This document shows, in pieces, positions 1 to 8,072 of a DNA stretch of 64,000 bases. The DNA lies in assembly GCF_005405105.1 (NCBI RefSeq), contig NZ_BJDK01000017.1:1-64000 (forward strand), given 5' to 3'. This DNA is from Lactiplantibacillus dongliensis (GTDB taxonomy: Bacteria > Bacillota > Bacilli > Lactobacillales > Lactobacillaceae). Every line of letters starts with the position of its first letter. Position 1 is the stretch's first letter. The position numbers were made by a program, and so were the translations under genes. A model generated the notes under the pieces. The model made no database searches. It saw only the letters and a program-made list of their open reading frames with translations, and was not told the DNA's origin.

Positions 1-122
1 ATTAATTTAGCATAGATTACAAGAATCTGGCTGGATTAATATGACTTTGGAGTGCCGAAATAATTCGCCGTTCGACACGATACCCACGAAGACGATTAAT
101 TTAACTGAAAGTAGGAATGAGA

Positions 123-551
123 ATGTTAACGCAACGTTATCGGGTCTACCCGAACTGTCAACATGAAAATTTTACTGACGCTAACTTTTGTCTCAGTTGT
201 GGGACCAAGTTGGACGTCAGCACGGAAATCGTGAAGTTACCACATGCAGGGGATCAAAAATTTGTTCCCACAGTTGACTTGACGCCGGATGAACAGGCGG
301 TCATTGATCAACTCGTCATCACTAGTGGCACGATTCCCAATGGGTTCACCCGGGGCGGCGCCATCTTTGCGGATGGTGACAACCATGGTGAGAACGGCTA
401 TAAGGGTGCCTGGGAAGACCTGACACTGAATCTTTGGCGGCTATGTATTGGCCAGAATTATGCCGGGATTGCAAACCTGAAGATTGAACCCACTGTGCGT
501 GGCCAATTTATTTCGTTGTTAGCGTATGGTGACGCATTATTAAAAGCCTAA
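123..551 (+). CDS. Small protein with degenerate N-terminal zinc ribbon
   Basis: About 142 residues. The N-terminus looks like a treble-clef zinc ribbon of the CPxC...CxxC type found on many Lactobacillus regulatory or membrane-associated proteins, but the first cysteine is Tyr (YPNC, then CLSC), so only three of four ligands remain; TGC to TAC is a single base change. The remaining ~100 residues are soluble, acidic and not recognised. There is no signal peptide or membrane segment. Two ATGs lie at 117 and 123; AGTAGG at 110-115 is well spaced only for 123. It appears monocistronic and ends at the hairpin at 571. Function unknown. Confidence 0.65.
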   Translation: MLTQRYRVYPNCQHENFTDANFCLSCGTKLDVSTEIVKLPHAGDQKFVPTVDLTPDEQAVIDQLVITSGTIPNGFTRGGAIFADGDNHGENGYKGAWEDLTLNLWRLCIGQNYAGIANLKIEPTVRGQFISLLAYGDALLKA

Positions 552-570
552 ACAGATTTTAAATCGAGTT

Positions 571-609
571 GCGTAGTTGTATCTTGAAAGAGATGCGCTA
601 CGCTTTTTT
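571..609 (+). terminator. Rho-independent terminator
   Basis: Hairpin with GCGTAG/CTACGC base stem followed by TTTTTT, directly after the zinc-ribbon gene. Confidence 0.75.
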
Positions 610-692
610 GATAAATAGATTAGAACGTGTGTTCATTTTTGCTGAATAATGCTAGACTAAAATTAACTGATTTAAATTGGAGGGATAGACCG

Positions 693-1634
693 ATGCAAGC
701 AGCACAACTGCGCCAATTTATTTATGCCGGCATTGTCGGTGATGCGTTTGGGGTACCGGTGGAATTTAAAGCGCGGGGAACTTATCAGGTGACTCAGATG
801 ACGGGGAATGGCACTTGGGACCAACCGCGGGGCAGCTGGTCAGATGACAGTGCGATGACGTTAGCGTTGATCGATAATTTAACAACGGACGGCAACTATG
901 CGGATTTATTTGAAAAGTTCCAAGCTTATATGATGTGGGGTGCCTACACGCCGCGCGACGTGATGTTTGATATTGGTAAGACTTGTGCGCATGCGATTCG
1001 CAATCGATTCATTAATCAGTTGCCGCCAACCGCCTGTGGAGACGCGTCTGAGTTCGCCAATGGCAACGGGGCACTCATGCGATTAGCGCCGTTAGCGGTC
1101 GTCTTACAGGCTGAACCGGATTTGACGACGCGCTTGCAAGTTACGGCTGATTATACCAAGTTGACACACCGACATCCACGTGCAATTTTAGGCAGTTATT
1201 TGTATTTGGAATGTTTGCATGCCATGTTAAATGGGGCCAGTTTGGCTGAGGCGTTGGTACAGGTATCGGCGTCATTATCGCTAACGCTCCGTCATGCGCC
1301 GGATGTATTAGCTGAATGGTCATACTACGCGCCGTATCTAACGCCGACAATTGGTACGTGGTCCGTCGATCAAATTAAGTCAACGGCGTATGTCGTGGAT
1401 ACCTTTGGTGCGGCTTTGTGGTGTACGGCTAAAGCCCAGTCGATTCGCGAGGCAATTGTTTTAGCAGCTAATTTAGGTGGTGATACGGACACCATTGCCA
1501 CGATTGCGGCGAGTTGGACGGCTATCCGCTATCCGCTGCAAGCTGTTCCGGCCGAGTGGCAAGCTGAGTTGTTGAATCATGAGTTATTAAACAAACTCAT
1601 TGAGCCATTTGTCACGAAGTATGCTGATAAATGA
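693..1634 (+). CDS. ADP-ribosylglycohydrolase family protein
   Basis: 313 residues, the normal size for the ADP-ribosylglycohydrolase (DraG/ARH) family, which removes ADP-ribose from proteins or small molecules using a di-magnesium centre. Visible signatures are GDAFG near residue 19, WSDDSAMT near residue 50 (metal-binding acidic pair) and GGDTDT near residue 270 (second metal cluster). An upstream TTG/GTG extension is possible, but the GGAGGG at 679-684 sits 8 nt before ATG 693 and the family N-terminus starts there. Cytosolic. Substrate not deducible. The gene is single and converges on the DUF2922 operon; a shared hairpin separates them. Confidence 0.88.
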   Translation: MQAAQLRQFIYAGIVGDAFGVPVEFKARGTYQVTQMTGNGTWDQPRGSWSDDSAMTLALIDNLTTDGNYADLFEKFQAYMMWGAYTPRDVMFDIGKTCAHAIRNRFINQLPPTACGDASEFANGNGALMRLAPLAVVLQAEPDLTTRLQVTADYTKLTHRHPRAILGSYLYLECLHAMLNGASLAEALVQVSASLSLTLRHAPDVLAEWSYYAPYLTPTIGTWSVDQIKSTAYVVDTFGAALWCTAKAQSIREAIVLAANLGGDTDTIATIAASWTAIRYPLQAVPAEWQAELLNHELLNKLIEPFVTKYADK

Positions 1635-1637
1635 CTG

Positions 1638-1676
1638 CAAAAAAGCCCCGCTAGAATCAGAATCGATTCTAACGGG
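1638..1676 (-). terminator. Terminator of the DUF1659/DUF2922 genes
   Basis: 12-bp stem (CCCGTTAGAATC on the minus strand, one G-U pair) followed on the minus strand by a T tract. It may also stop the convergent glycohydrolase transcript. Confidence 0.8.
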
Positions 1677-1692
1677 ACAGGGTTAGTGAATA

Positions 1693-1923
1693 CTAATCTG
1701 CTTTAGGTGCGTCAATAATTGGTGTCTCAACCGTTTCAACATACTTGGCAGCCACGGGTTCTGCTAGTAAATTGACACCATCTTTGTCGAACAGTTTGGT
1801 GGCAGCTAAGTCAGCCATCGCTTTGGCAACGACTTCTTTAGTGAGACCATCACTGGCGTAGCGCAACTTCAAGTGGTGGATTTTGTGGGTACTGGTCTTA
1901 AAACTCATATCTAAAGTTTTCAT
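1693..1923 (-). CDS. DUF2922 family protein
   Basis: 76 residues. It resembles the short DUF2922 proteins of Firmicutes, which are regularly encoded next to a DUF1659 protein, as here. Pattern: an N-terminal strand rich in K/H/L, a central D-G-L-T segment, and an ending with E/P/A. Cytosolic, no known activity. It is the second gene of a two-gene unit, 17 nt behind the DUF1659 gene, with an RBS (GGAGGAG) between them. Confidence 0.7.
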   Translation of the reverse strand: MKTLDMSFKTSTHKIHHLKLRYASDGLTKEVVAKAMADLAATKLFDKDGVNLLAEPVAAKYVETVETPIIDAPKAD

Positions 1924-1940
1924 CGATTAACTCCTCCGGT

Positions 1941-2153
1941 TTAGACCGCGGGTGCGGCGTGATATTGGTAGTAACTGACAACGTTAGCAATAGTTAATTG
2001 ATCACCGGTTAAGGTTTCCAATGCCGTACTAAAAGCAGTCAATTGGGTGTCGGTAAGGTCTTGAGTGATGGCATTAAAAGCTTGTTTATGCTTTTGACCG
2101 TCCTCAGTTTGCATTTCGACGACGAGTGTTGACTTCATCCAAGTTTTATTCAT
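1941..2153 (-). CDS. DUF1659 family protein
   Basis: 70 residues, small soluble protein. The layout (amphipathic strand, K-Q-A/T-F, helix with L-T-x-x-Q-L, final strand) fits DUF1659. Its RBS on the minus strand is AGGAGGAACG. It is probably co-transcribed with the DUF2922 gene. Function unknown; the pairing of the two families is known from genome context only. Confidence 0.65.
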   Translation of the reverse strand: MNKTWMKSTLVVEMQTEDGQKHKQAFNAITQDLTDTQLTAFSTALETLTGDQLTIANVVSYYQYHAAPAV

Positions 2154-2242
2154 TGGTCGTTCCTCCTAAGTTTTTTGGTAGGCTGGCCAGCTTACATAGA
2201 TAACAACGGTTAGGGTGGGGGAAAAGTGCACCTAAGGTTGAA

Positions 2243-2273
2243 ATAAAAAACGCCACCCAGTTAGGATGGCGTT
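2243..2273 (-). terminator. Terminator of the 2300-2497 gene
   Basis: Minus-strand hairpin AACGCC(A)...(T)GGCGTT followed by TTTTTTA. Confidence 0.8.
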
Positions 2274-2299
2274 ACGAATAGTATGGGATGGATTAAGGC

Positions 2300-2497
2300 T
2301 TAACGTTGAAACTGATAAGTGGTACGTAAAATCGCCATTTCAAACGGTGCTCCGGCTAATTGCGTAATCGCGTGGCTAAAGTCGCTAATTTGAGCCGGAG
2401 CAGGGTCATGACCGAGATGACTGAACGTCTGCTGAGTGGCTTCAGGATCATCAGTTAAGATCACGATGGTTAAGCGTCCCGTTTTCCAAGTTTGCAT
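2300..2497 (-). CDS. Second DUF1659-like small protein
   Basis: 65 residues, distantly similar in layout to the 70-residue DUF1659 protein just downstream (start M-x-x-W-K, a strand with T-I-V-I-L, helix ending in L, final T-Y-Q). It is probably a diverged paralogue but has its own terminator and therefore its own transcript. RBS GGAGGT lies 7 nt before ATG. An 8-bp inverted repeat at 2521-2538 lies just upstream and may be its operator. No function known. Confidence 0.55.
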   Translation of the reverse strand: MQTWKTGRLTIVILTDDPEATQQTFSHLGHDPAPAQISDFSHAITQLAGAPFEMAILRTTYQFQR

Positions 2498-2520
2498 AAC
2501 TTACCTCCATAACAAGAATT

Positions 2521-2538
2521 TTGTCAGGCTCCTGACAA
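2521..2538. promoter_or_regulatory. Perfect 8-bp inverted repeat, candidate operator
   Basis: TTGTCAGG-CT-CCTGACAA. It sits in the divergent gap between the DUF1659-like gene and recX, 24 nt before the former's start codon. No T tract on either side, so not a terminator. The binding protein is unknown. Confidence 0.4.
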
Positions 2539-2649
2539 GTTAACAACGCTTCAAGTGATGGCAAAGTGCAAGTTTAATATGTGAAGCGGACGTTAAAGTT
2601 TGGTACATTAGGTAATGAATGACTAGTAACAGTAAGGGTGGAGGCCAAA

Positions 2650-3453
2650 ATGACAGCGAAAGTAACGATGATTCAGGCTCAAAAACGGAAGGGCCGCTAT
2701 AATTTATATTTAGATGAAAAGTACGCATTTCCGATTAGTGAAGCCGTCATGATTAAGTATCGAGTCGCCAAGGGCATGGAGATTACCCCAGCACTTCAAT
2801 TAGAGATGATGGCCGCCGATGATGTCTCCCGGGCTTATTCACGGGCCTTGGATTATTTGTCACACAGTTTGCGGACCGAAAAAGAAGTGCATGACAAGCT
2901 GGTTCAAGAAGAAATTGAGGAAGACGTCATCACGCAAACGATGAAAAAGTTACGTGAGCTGCACTTGTTAGATGATAGTCAATATGCCGATGCGTATGTG
3001 CGGACCGCCAAGAATACCTCGGATAAGGGTCCTCGTGTGATTCGGCAAAATCTCCGTTTAAAAGGTGTCGGTGAGCAATTGATCGATGATGCCCTGGCTG
3101 GTCAATTCTCAAGTGATGATCGGTTAGACAATGCCACGGCGATGGCACAAAAGCTTGTGAAACGCTATCATCGCCAAGCGTTCAAGACGATGCAACAAAA
3201 AGTCCGGCAGGGTCTAATGACCAAGGGCTTCGATAATGAAACGATTACTGCGGCGATCGATGCCTTGGATTTGGAACCAGATGTCGATGAACAGTGGGAA
3301 GCCTTGGTTGCACAAGGGGAAAAGCTGTGGCGGCGTAACCGGAAATATAAGCCGTCGGAGCGCCGAATGCGGACGAAACGGAACTTATATCAAAAGGGTT
3401 TTTTAATCGATGATATTAATAAATTTATTGAGGAACAGGACGCTGAGGAGTGA
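2650..3453 (+). CDS. recX: Recombination regulator RecX
   Basis: 267 residues. RecX binds RecA filaments and modulates strand exchange and SOS induction. The Lactobacillus-type form is seen here: an N-terminal extension with [11 protein letters not shown], then helical repeats with the signature A-x-x-Y-x-x-R-A-L-x-Y-L-S (residues ~60-75), a second block around D-D-x-x-Y-A (~115), and a basic C-terminal repeat (R-R-N-R-K-Y-K). A GTG at 2638 would add four residues, but GGTGGAGG at 2636-2643 spaces correctly to ATG 2650. recA is not in the window. It is followed by a separate promoter for the DUF402 gene. Confidence 0.92.
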   Translation: MTAKVTMIQAQKRKGRYNLYLDEKYAFPISEAVMIKYRVAKGMEITPALQLEMMAADDVSRAYSRALDYLSHSLRTEKEVHDKLVQEEIEEDVITQTMKKLRELHLLDDSQYADAYVRTAKNTSDKGPRVIRQNLRLKGVGEQLIDDALAGQFSSDDRLDNATAMAQKLVKRYHRQAFKTMQQKVRQGLMTKGFDNETITAAIDALDLEPDVDEQWEALVAQGEKLWRRNRKYKPSERRMRTKRNLYQKGFLIDDINKFIEEQDAEE

Positions 3454-3489
3454 AACCGGGTAAATAGGTACGCGCGCGCCATTAAAATC

Positions 3490-3498
3490 TGTTATAAT
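3490..3498 (+). promoter_or_regulatory. Extended -10 promoter of the DUF402 gene
   Basis: TGTTATAAT, a perfect extended -10 without a clear -35. Expected start of transcription is about 3505, which excludes an ATG at 3504 as start codon of the next gene. Confidence 0.65.
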
Positions 3499-3554
3499 AT
3501 TTAATGAAATTCGATGAAATTTTTACCCTGATGTTTTGGAAAGTTGGGCGATAC

Positions 3555-4103
3555 ATGACGCGCGAAGCTAAAGGACCTAAGGAAGGCGACTTCATTACGA
3601 TCAAAAGCTATAAGCACGACGGGAGTTTACATCGAACTTGGCGCGATACAATGGTACTCAAAACAAGCGAAAATGTCTTAATTGGTTGCAACGATCATAC
3701 CCTGGTCACCGAAGATGATGGTCGGCGGTGGGTGACTCGTGAACCGGCAATCGTTTATTTTCATAAGCATTATTGGTTTAATATCGTGGCGATGATTCGC
3801 GACAACGGTGTTTCATATTATTGTAATTTAGCTTCACCATACGTTTTAGATAAAGAGGCTTTGAAGTACATCGACTATGACTTGGACGTCAAAGTTTTCC
3901 CCGATGGTGAGCGCCGTTTATTGGATGTTGATGAGTACGAGGAGCATGGGGCCAAATGGCAATATCCGCCTGAGACCGACCGCATCTTAAAAGCTAACGT
4001 GAAAGTGTTAGTGGATTGGATCAAGCATAAAAAGGGCCCATTCTCGCAAGAATACATTGATATCTGGTATAGCCGTTATCAAGAATTATCACGTCGGCAA
4101 TAG
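3555..4103 (+). CDS. DUF402 nucleoside tri/diphosphate phosphatase (YgaC/Ntdp-like)
   Basis: 182 residues when started at the third in-frame ATG. The N-terminal [16 protein letters not shown] block, the T-W-R-D motif and the C-terminal Y-x-x-x-D-x-D-v-K-V block are those of the DUF402 family, whose S. aureus member (Ntdp) and B. subtilis YgaC remove phosphates from NTPs and NDPs with a divalent metal. ATG 3504 lies on the transcription start and is unlikely; GGAAAG at 3538-3543 supports 3555. Cytosolic, monocistronic. Conserved acidic residues of the metal site ([11 protein letters not shown]) are intact. Confidence 0.85.
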   Translation: MTREAKGPKEGDFITIKSYKHDGSLHRTWRDTMVLKTSENVLIGCNDHTLVTEDDGRRWVTREPAIVYFHKHYWFNIVAMIRDNGVSYYCNLASPYVLDKEALKYIDYDLDVKVFPDGERRLLDVDEYEEHGAKWQYPPETDRILKANVKVLVDWIKHKKGPFSQEYIDIWYSRYQELSRRQ

Positions 4104-4146
4104 CTCTGCTGGCGGCGAGCCAGTAGCGTAATTTAGTTTAGTTAAG

Positions 4147-4179
4147 AAAAGAGGACATCCAGTTGGGTGTTCTTTTTTG
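4147..4179 (+). terminator. Terminator of the DUF402 gene
   Basis: 10-bp stem with G-U pairs (GAGGACATCC / GGGTGTTCTT) and a T run. A smaller GC-rich hairpin without T tract lies at about 4106-4126. Confidence 0.75.
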
Positions 4180-4224
4180 TTGGGTTGAAAGAGTGCGTCA
4201 GCCCAATATTTGCCCCAATTACCG

Positions 4225-4233
4225 TGATATGAT
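4225..4233 (+). promoter_or_regulatory. Extended -10 promoter of the MutS2-like gene
   Basis: TGATATGAT; expected start near 4240, giving a leader of about 145 nt that carries the small ORF at 4269. Confidence 0.55.
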
Positions 4234-4268
4234 ACAGTTAACACCAGCAAAAACAAGGAGTGACGTTA

Positions 4269-4322
4269 ATGAGTGTGCTAAATTGTCGCGCGATGTCCGG
4301 CACAAATCAGTGCAAGTTTTAG
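4269..4322 (+). CDS. Possible 17-residue leader peptide
   Basis: ATG with a good RBS (AAGGAG at 4255-4260, 8 nt spacing) opens a 17-codon frame containing two Cys and two Arg codons, ending in TAG 64 nt before the MutS2-like gene. No terminator-antiterminator pair is visible, so an attenuation role is only a possibility. It could equally be a chance frame. Confidence 0.3.
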   Translation: MSVLNCRAMSGTNQCKF

Positions 4323-4386
4323 CAACAGCAGGACCGACAATTCAAAATAATGAGTTTCTCCATGCTGTTCGCTGCAAGGAGAAGAA

Positions 4387-5910
4387 ATGAATTTAAAACA
4401 AATTACCCAGTTAGACCAAATTCTAACCACGGTTGCAACCTATACGCATAGTAAACGGGCGGCAGCGGATTTACAAGCGGCGCCTAATCTGACCGATTTA
4501 GCGGCGGTGCAAGCTCAATTGACCTTAACTACGGAAGCACATCGGTTATTAGCTAACGATGTCACACTAACGTTCTTTGATCTGGACCAACTAGCGGCGT
4601 TACAAACGAAGCTGGCACAAGGTTTACTCTTAAATGCCCAGCAGTTAGGATTAATCAGTGACTTTTTGACTAGTTTGCAACGGTTAAAATTGACGTTACA
4701 GACGCATCAAGCGCTGGCGCCGCATCTAGTGGCGATGATGGCGCCGGCAACTCGGCTCAGTGGCCTACAAGGTCGACTGGCACAAGTGATTGTGCATGGA
4801 CAGGTGGCCGATCACGCCACCCCAGAACTGGCCGACTTACGGCAACAAATCAGTAAGCAGCGGCAACAAGTGCAAACGGCCTTAACGCAGTTTGTACAAA
4901 AGCACCCGCAAGCGGTCCAGAGTCGGCGGTTGATTACCCGTAATGACCGTGTTTGTATCCAGCTAAAAGCCAGTTATAAGAACCGGTTTAGTGGTCAAGC
5001 GGTTGATCAATCCGATACGGGTTCGACGATTTTCTTTGAGCCCGCCACGGCGGCAAAAAAAGGCGCGGTGTTAAGCAACTTAATTACCGCGGAGAGTGCC
5101 GAAGTTTACCAGCTATTGGCGACCTTAACCGGTGACGTTCAGGAACAGTGGGACGCACTGACGAAAAATCAAGTGCTGCTTAGTCAGCTTGATCAAATCT
5201 TGGCGCGCGGGCATTACGGCCTCGACACGAATAGTCAGGCTCCTGCGCTAAATACGAACCAGCACATTAAAATTGTTGCGGGACGGCATCCCTTACTTGG
5301 TGAGCACGTAATCCCGTTAGATATTGAACTTGCCCCACATCAAGGTTTAATGATTACGGGGGCTAACTCTGGTGGGAAGACAGTGGTTCTAAAAACCATT
5401 GCGTTGTTTGCCTTGATGGTCCAAGTGGGTTTGGAACTACCAGCTGCGACCGGTACAGAAATGGCGGTCTTTAGCCAATTCTGGATCGATATTGGGGATA
5501 ATCAAAGTATCACGGCCCAATTGAGTACGTTTGCGGCAGAAATGACCACGTTGGTTGAAATGACGGCTGGTATTCAGCCAAATGCGTTGGTTTTACTAGA
5601 TGAAATTGGTAGTGGGACTGATCCAGAAGAGGGTTCGGCCTTGAGTATTGCGATTATCGAGTATTTACGGCAACAACAGGCGACGATTATTGCCACGACA
5701 CATTTCAGTGCGATTAAGAGTTATGCGGTTGACTGCCCAACGTTTATGACGGCCACGATGGCTTTTGACCAAAAGACATTACGGCCGACTTACCGGCTGC
5801 TATTGCATCAAGTCGGGGCCAGTGAAGCTATCTGGTTAGCGGAACGGTTAGGATTAGCCCAACCGATTATTACCGCGGCCCGTGAACGACTCGCCACTAA
5901 AACCGACTAA
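4387..5910 (+). CDS. MutS2-like ATPase lacking the Smr nuclease domain
   Basis: 507 residues. MutS family core: helical lever/clamp region in the first ~280 residues, then the ATPase with Walker A T-G-A-N-S-G-G-K-T (residues 324-332), Walker B L-V-L-L-D-E-I-G-S-G-T-D-P-E-E-G and the T-T-H-F switch. This matches MutS2 rather than mismatch-repair MutS1 (no mismatch-reading domain I). Full MutS2 is ~780 residues with a coiled coil, KOW and C-terminal Smr endonuclease; this protein stops right after the ATPase, and the clean terminator that follows shows it is not a recent truncation. MutS2 proteins act on recombination intermediates or collided ribosomes; whether this short paralogue does either is unknown. 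RBS AAGGAGAAGA precedes ATG 4387. Confidence 0.85.
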   Translation: MNLKQITQLDQILTTVATYTHSKRAAADLQAAPNLTDLAAVQAQLTLTTEAHRLLANDVTLTFFDLDQLAALQTKLAQGLLLNAQQLGLISDFLTSLQRLKLTLQTHQALAPHLVAMMAPATRLSGLQGRLAQVIVHGQVADHATPELADLRQQISKQRQQVQTALTQFVQKHPQAVQSRRLITRNDRVCIQLKASYKNRFSGQAVDQSDTGSTIFFEPATAAKKGAVLSNLITAESAEVYQLLATLTGDVQEQWDALTKNQVLLSQLDQILARGHYGLDTNSQAPALNTNQHIKIVAGRHPLLGEHVIPLDIELAPHQGLMITGANSGGKTVVLKTIALFALMVQVGLELPAATGTEMAVFSQFWIDIGDNQSITAQLSTFAAEMTTLVEMTAGIQPNALVLLDEIGSGTDPEEGSALSIAIIEYLRQQQATIIATTHFSAIKSYAVDCPTFMTATMAFDQKTLRPTYRLLLHQVGASEAIWLAERLGLAQPIITAARERLATKTD

Positions 5911-5916
5911 TCTTAT

Positions 5917-5960
5917 CGGCCTTCAGCACGCAATCAGCGGCGTGCTGAAGGCCGTTTTTT
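5917..5960 (+). terminator. Strong terminator
   Basis: Perfect 15-bp stem (CGGCCTTCAGCACGC and complement) followed by TTTTTT. Confidence 0.92.
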
Positions 5961-6011
5961 GGCGTTGACCTGGTTTTAACCTGATAAAAGCAGTCGTAAG
6001 TTGGAAAAGTT

Positions 6012-6020
6012 TGCTATAAT
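6012..6020 (+). promoter_or_regulatory. Extended -10 promoter
   Basis: TGCTATAAT, 40 nt upstream of the next gene's start. Confidence 0.6.
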
Positions 6021-6059
6021 TAAAGTAATCGTTTTCTAAACTCGGGGAGGTGGCCGCGA

Positions 6060-6584
6060 ATGGCGGTAGCTTGGGGAATCTTAATTTTTAATACCAGCTT
6101 ATTAGTGTTACTAGGAATTGTATTGATCGTGACCAAAGTATCCGTGCGGTATTCAGGCGTGGCTAATCATCCAGAAATCTTGGATCGTTTAAGTTCATTC
6201 ATGGGTTACTATCGGTTCGATGATAAAAAAATGCGTATTAAGCTCATGCGCCATTTGGATGAGGCGTGGTTTGCGGCCATGGTGGCAGAAAAAGGGCGGC
6301 GTTATTTACATATTCCGAGTCCTTTGCAAAATGTGTTGATTGGCTTAGTGATTATGACGGAGTGGCTACAGTTTATTGGTACTTTGACGCCAACGGTTGG
6401 GCTACAGTTAGCATTAGGGCTGGCAATTGTGATTTCGTTGTTAGCCGTGATTGAGCAAGGGCTACATTGGTTTGCGTTACATCACTTTGCAGCAGCGCAA
6501 CATTTGCAAGCGCAGTTAGTTCGGCAATGTGTGGAACTGCTACTGGTAGAACAAGGTGCGGATCAAGTTGAGGCACGAGCCTGA
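6060..6584 (+). CDS. Small membrane protein of unknown function
   Basis: 174 residues. One N-terminal membrane segment (residues ~5-25), a basic cytosolic loop (~30-80), two further segments (~92-130) and a soluble C-terminal helix rich in H, A, Q and L. No motif recognised. RBS GGGGAGGTGG precedes ATG 6060. It is a single-gene unit between two terminators. The IS110 element lies directly downstream and does not interrupt it. Confidence 0.7.
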   Translation: MAVAWGILIFNTSLLVLLGIVLIVTKVSVRYSGVANHPEILDRLSSFMGYYRFDDKKMRIKLMRHLDEAWFAAMVAEKGRRYLHIPSPLQNVLIGLVIMTEWLQFIGTLTPTVGLQLALGLAIVISLLAVIEQGLHWFALHHFAAAQHLQAQLVRQCVELLLVEQGADQVEARA

Positions 6585-6590
6585 TTGATG

Positions 6591-6621
6591 AGAGTTGAGT
6601 CGTTAAGACTTGGCTCTTTTT
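6591..6621 (+). terminator. Terminator
   Basis: Hairpin AGAGTTGAGTC / GACTTGGCTCT followed by TTTTTC. Confidence 0.75.
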
Positions 6622-6672
6622 CTACGTCTTGTCAATAAGAATGTTGTTAAATAAACGATTCATGATAAAAGT

Positions 6673-6724
6673 ACAGGGCATTGGTTCGGTGACGAGAGCT
6701 TTCATCACCGAACCAATGCCCTGT
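6673..6724. repeat. Perfect 20-bp inverted repeat with 12-nt loop
   Basis: Arms 6673-6692 and 6705-6724 are exact complements (begin ACAGGGCATTGG). A T/A-rich stretch follows on the plus strand. The gene upstream already has its own terminator, so this may be a second terminator, a remnant of another element, or a target preferred by the adjacent IS110. Confidence 0.7.
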
Positions 6725-6815
6725 ATCCGTTTATTTTATTATTTTAGTGCCACTTAAATAAGCCTTAGAGGTATTAACTTTTTTTCAAGGCTGGTATTAT
6801 AGATGATAACGAATG

Positions 6816-8042
6816 TTACTTCGATTGAGGGGCTAGCTCATAGGAGTAAGGTTGATTCGTTTTTATAAGGTATAGGATTGTTTTGATGAGACGATCCATT
6901 TGACGGACGATGAGTTTCTTCTTCGAGGAAGTGGCTTCTCGTCTTTTTTGATACGCATCACGAATATGATTGTCGTTCATCTTTGGATTGACCATAAGGA
7001 TCACTGTCCAATATAGAATCCTACGTGCATGCGGGTTGCCGTGCTTCGTGATGTGTCGGGCTGAATGATGATCGCCAGAATCTACTTCCGTCGTGTCGAT
7101 ACCCACGTAGCTGTTCAGCTGTTGTCGAGTATGGAATCGACGCATGTCGCCCAACTCACTGATTAGTCGAATAGCCGTACTACCACCAATCCCAGGAATC
7201 GTTTGAAGTAATTCATATTCGGGTAAGCTTTTCCCTAAGTCCGTCATGCGCAAAACCTGCCGGTTCTGCGCAGCTTCCAGTGCTAGGACATGTTCTGCTA
7301 GCTCCTTCATTTGCCGCGTGTTGTCTGAGGTAACAGGAACTGCGTCACCATTCTGTGCTGCTAACTTCCACAGCTTTCGTGCAGAATCATGAGCTCGTTT
7401 TGGCCCAACACCCTTGAAGTTAGCGTCTAATATCTGTTCCTCTAACTCATTAAGATCACCGATTTCACGAACGATTTGAGCGTGAGGGAAGAGTGTTAAT
7501 ATTTCCCAAGCTAACTTAGTGTCAAAGTCAAACCCTCCCTTAGGTGCTACAAATGATGCAAAAACAAGCTGTAAGACACGATGAGCTCGATTACGAGCAC
7601 GTTTCTTATCTTCATTGAGCTGGTCGTAATAACGGTTCATATCCGTTAGTTCACGATAGATGGGATCTTGTTTGTAAGCTAAAAGATACGGATTCAGGTG
7701 TTCTGTAAACTCGGTGATTGCTAACCGACGTGCATCACGTTTGTCATTCTTTCTCAGCCGTGAACCAGTGGCGATACGATTCTTTGCTACTAATGGATTT
7801 AAAATATGGTAACCCAAATGTTCTTGTTGAAGAAAGTATTCAAGACGGCGCGAATAAACACCAGTCGCTTCGAAAACAATCTCTGGATTACTACCGAACT
7901 GAAGCACGACGTGTTTCAGCTCATTAAACCCCAACACATCTAAAGAAATAACCAATTCCTGTATTACTACCAGATCTTTCACAACCGCAATATTGGCTTT
8001 GTTTTTACTTACATCGATCCCAATAACTGTTCGCATGATCAT
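6816..8042 (-). CDS. IS110-family transposase (DEDD/serine recombinase)
   Basis: 408 residues, full length. N-terminal RuvC-like DEDD domain: D in I-G-I-D-V-S-K (residue 10), E in F-E-A-T-G-V-Y, and two D in K-N-D-K-R-D-A. A coiled region follows, then the C-terminal Tnp domain with I-P-G-I-G-G-S-T-A and the serine motif near V-D-S-G-D-H-H-S. All catalytic acids and the C-terminal serine region look intact, so the enzyme is probably active. ATG 8042 or 8036 (two codons later) can serve as start; AGACAGG lies upstream. IS110 enzymes use a bridge RNA from the same element to choose target and donor sites. Confidence 0.93.
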   Translation of the reverse strand: MIMRTVIGIDVSKNKANIAVVKDLVVIQELVISLDVLGFNELKHVVLQFGSNPEIVFEATGVYSRRLEYFLQQEHLGYHILNPLVAKNRIATGSRLRKNDKRDARRLAITEFTEHLNPYLLAYKQDPIYRELTDMNRYYDQLNEDKKRARNRAHRVLQLVFASFVAPKGGFDFDTKLAWEILTLFPHAQIVREIGDLNELEEQILDANFKGVGPKRAHDSARKLWKLAAQNGDAVPVTSDNTRQMKELAEHVLALEAAQNRQVLRMTDLGKSLPEYELLQTIPGIGGSTAIRLISELGDMRRFHTRQQLNSYVGIDTTEVDSGDHHSARHITKHGNPHARRILYWTVILMVNPKMNDNHIRDAYQKRREATSSKKKLIVRQMDRLIKTILYLIKTNQPYSYELAPQSK

Positions 8043-8072
8043 ATACCTGTCTTTCTGAAGTCTTCACGTATG

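Noticed and set aside
1-122. Possible gene end or regulatory feature at the window start
   Set aside because: No frame, hairpin or promoter could be supported in the first 122 nt beyond the RBS of the first gene.
4163-4390. 75-codon frame before the MutS2-like gene
   Set aside because: It starts inside the terminator of the previous gene, crosses the next promoter and has no RBS.
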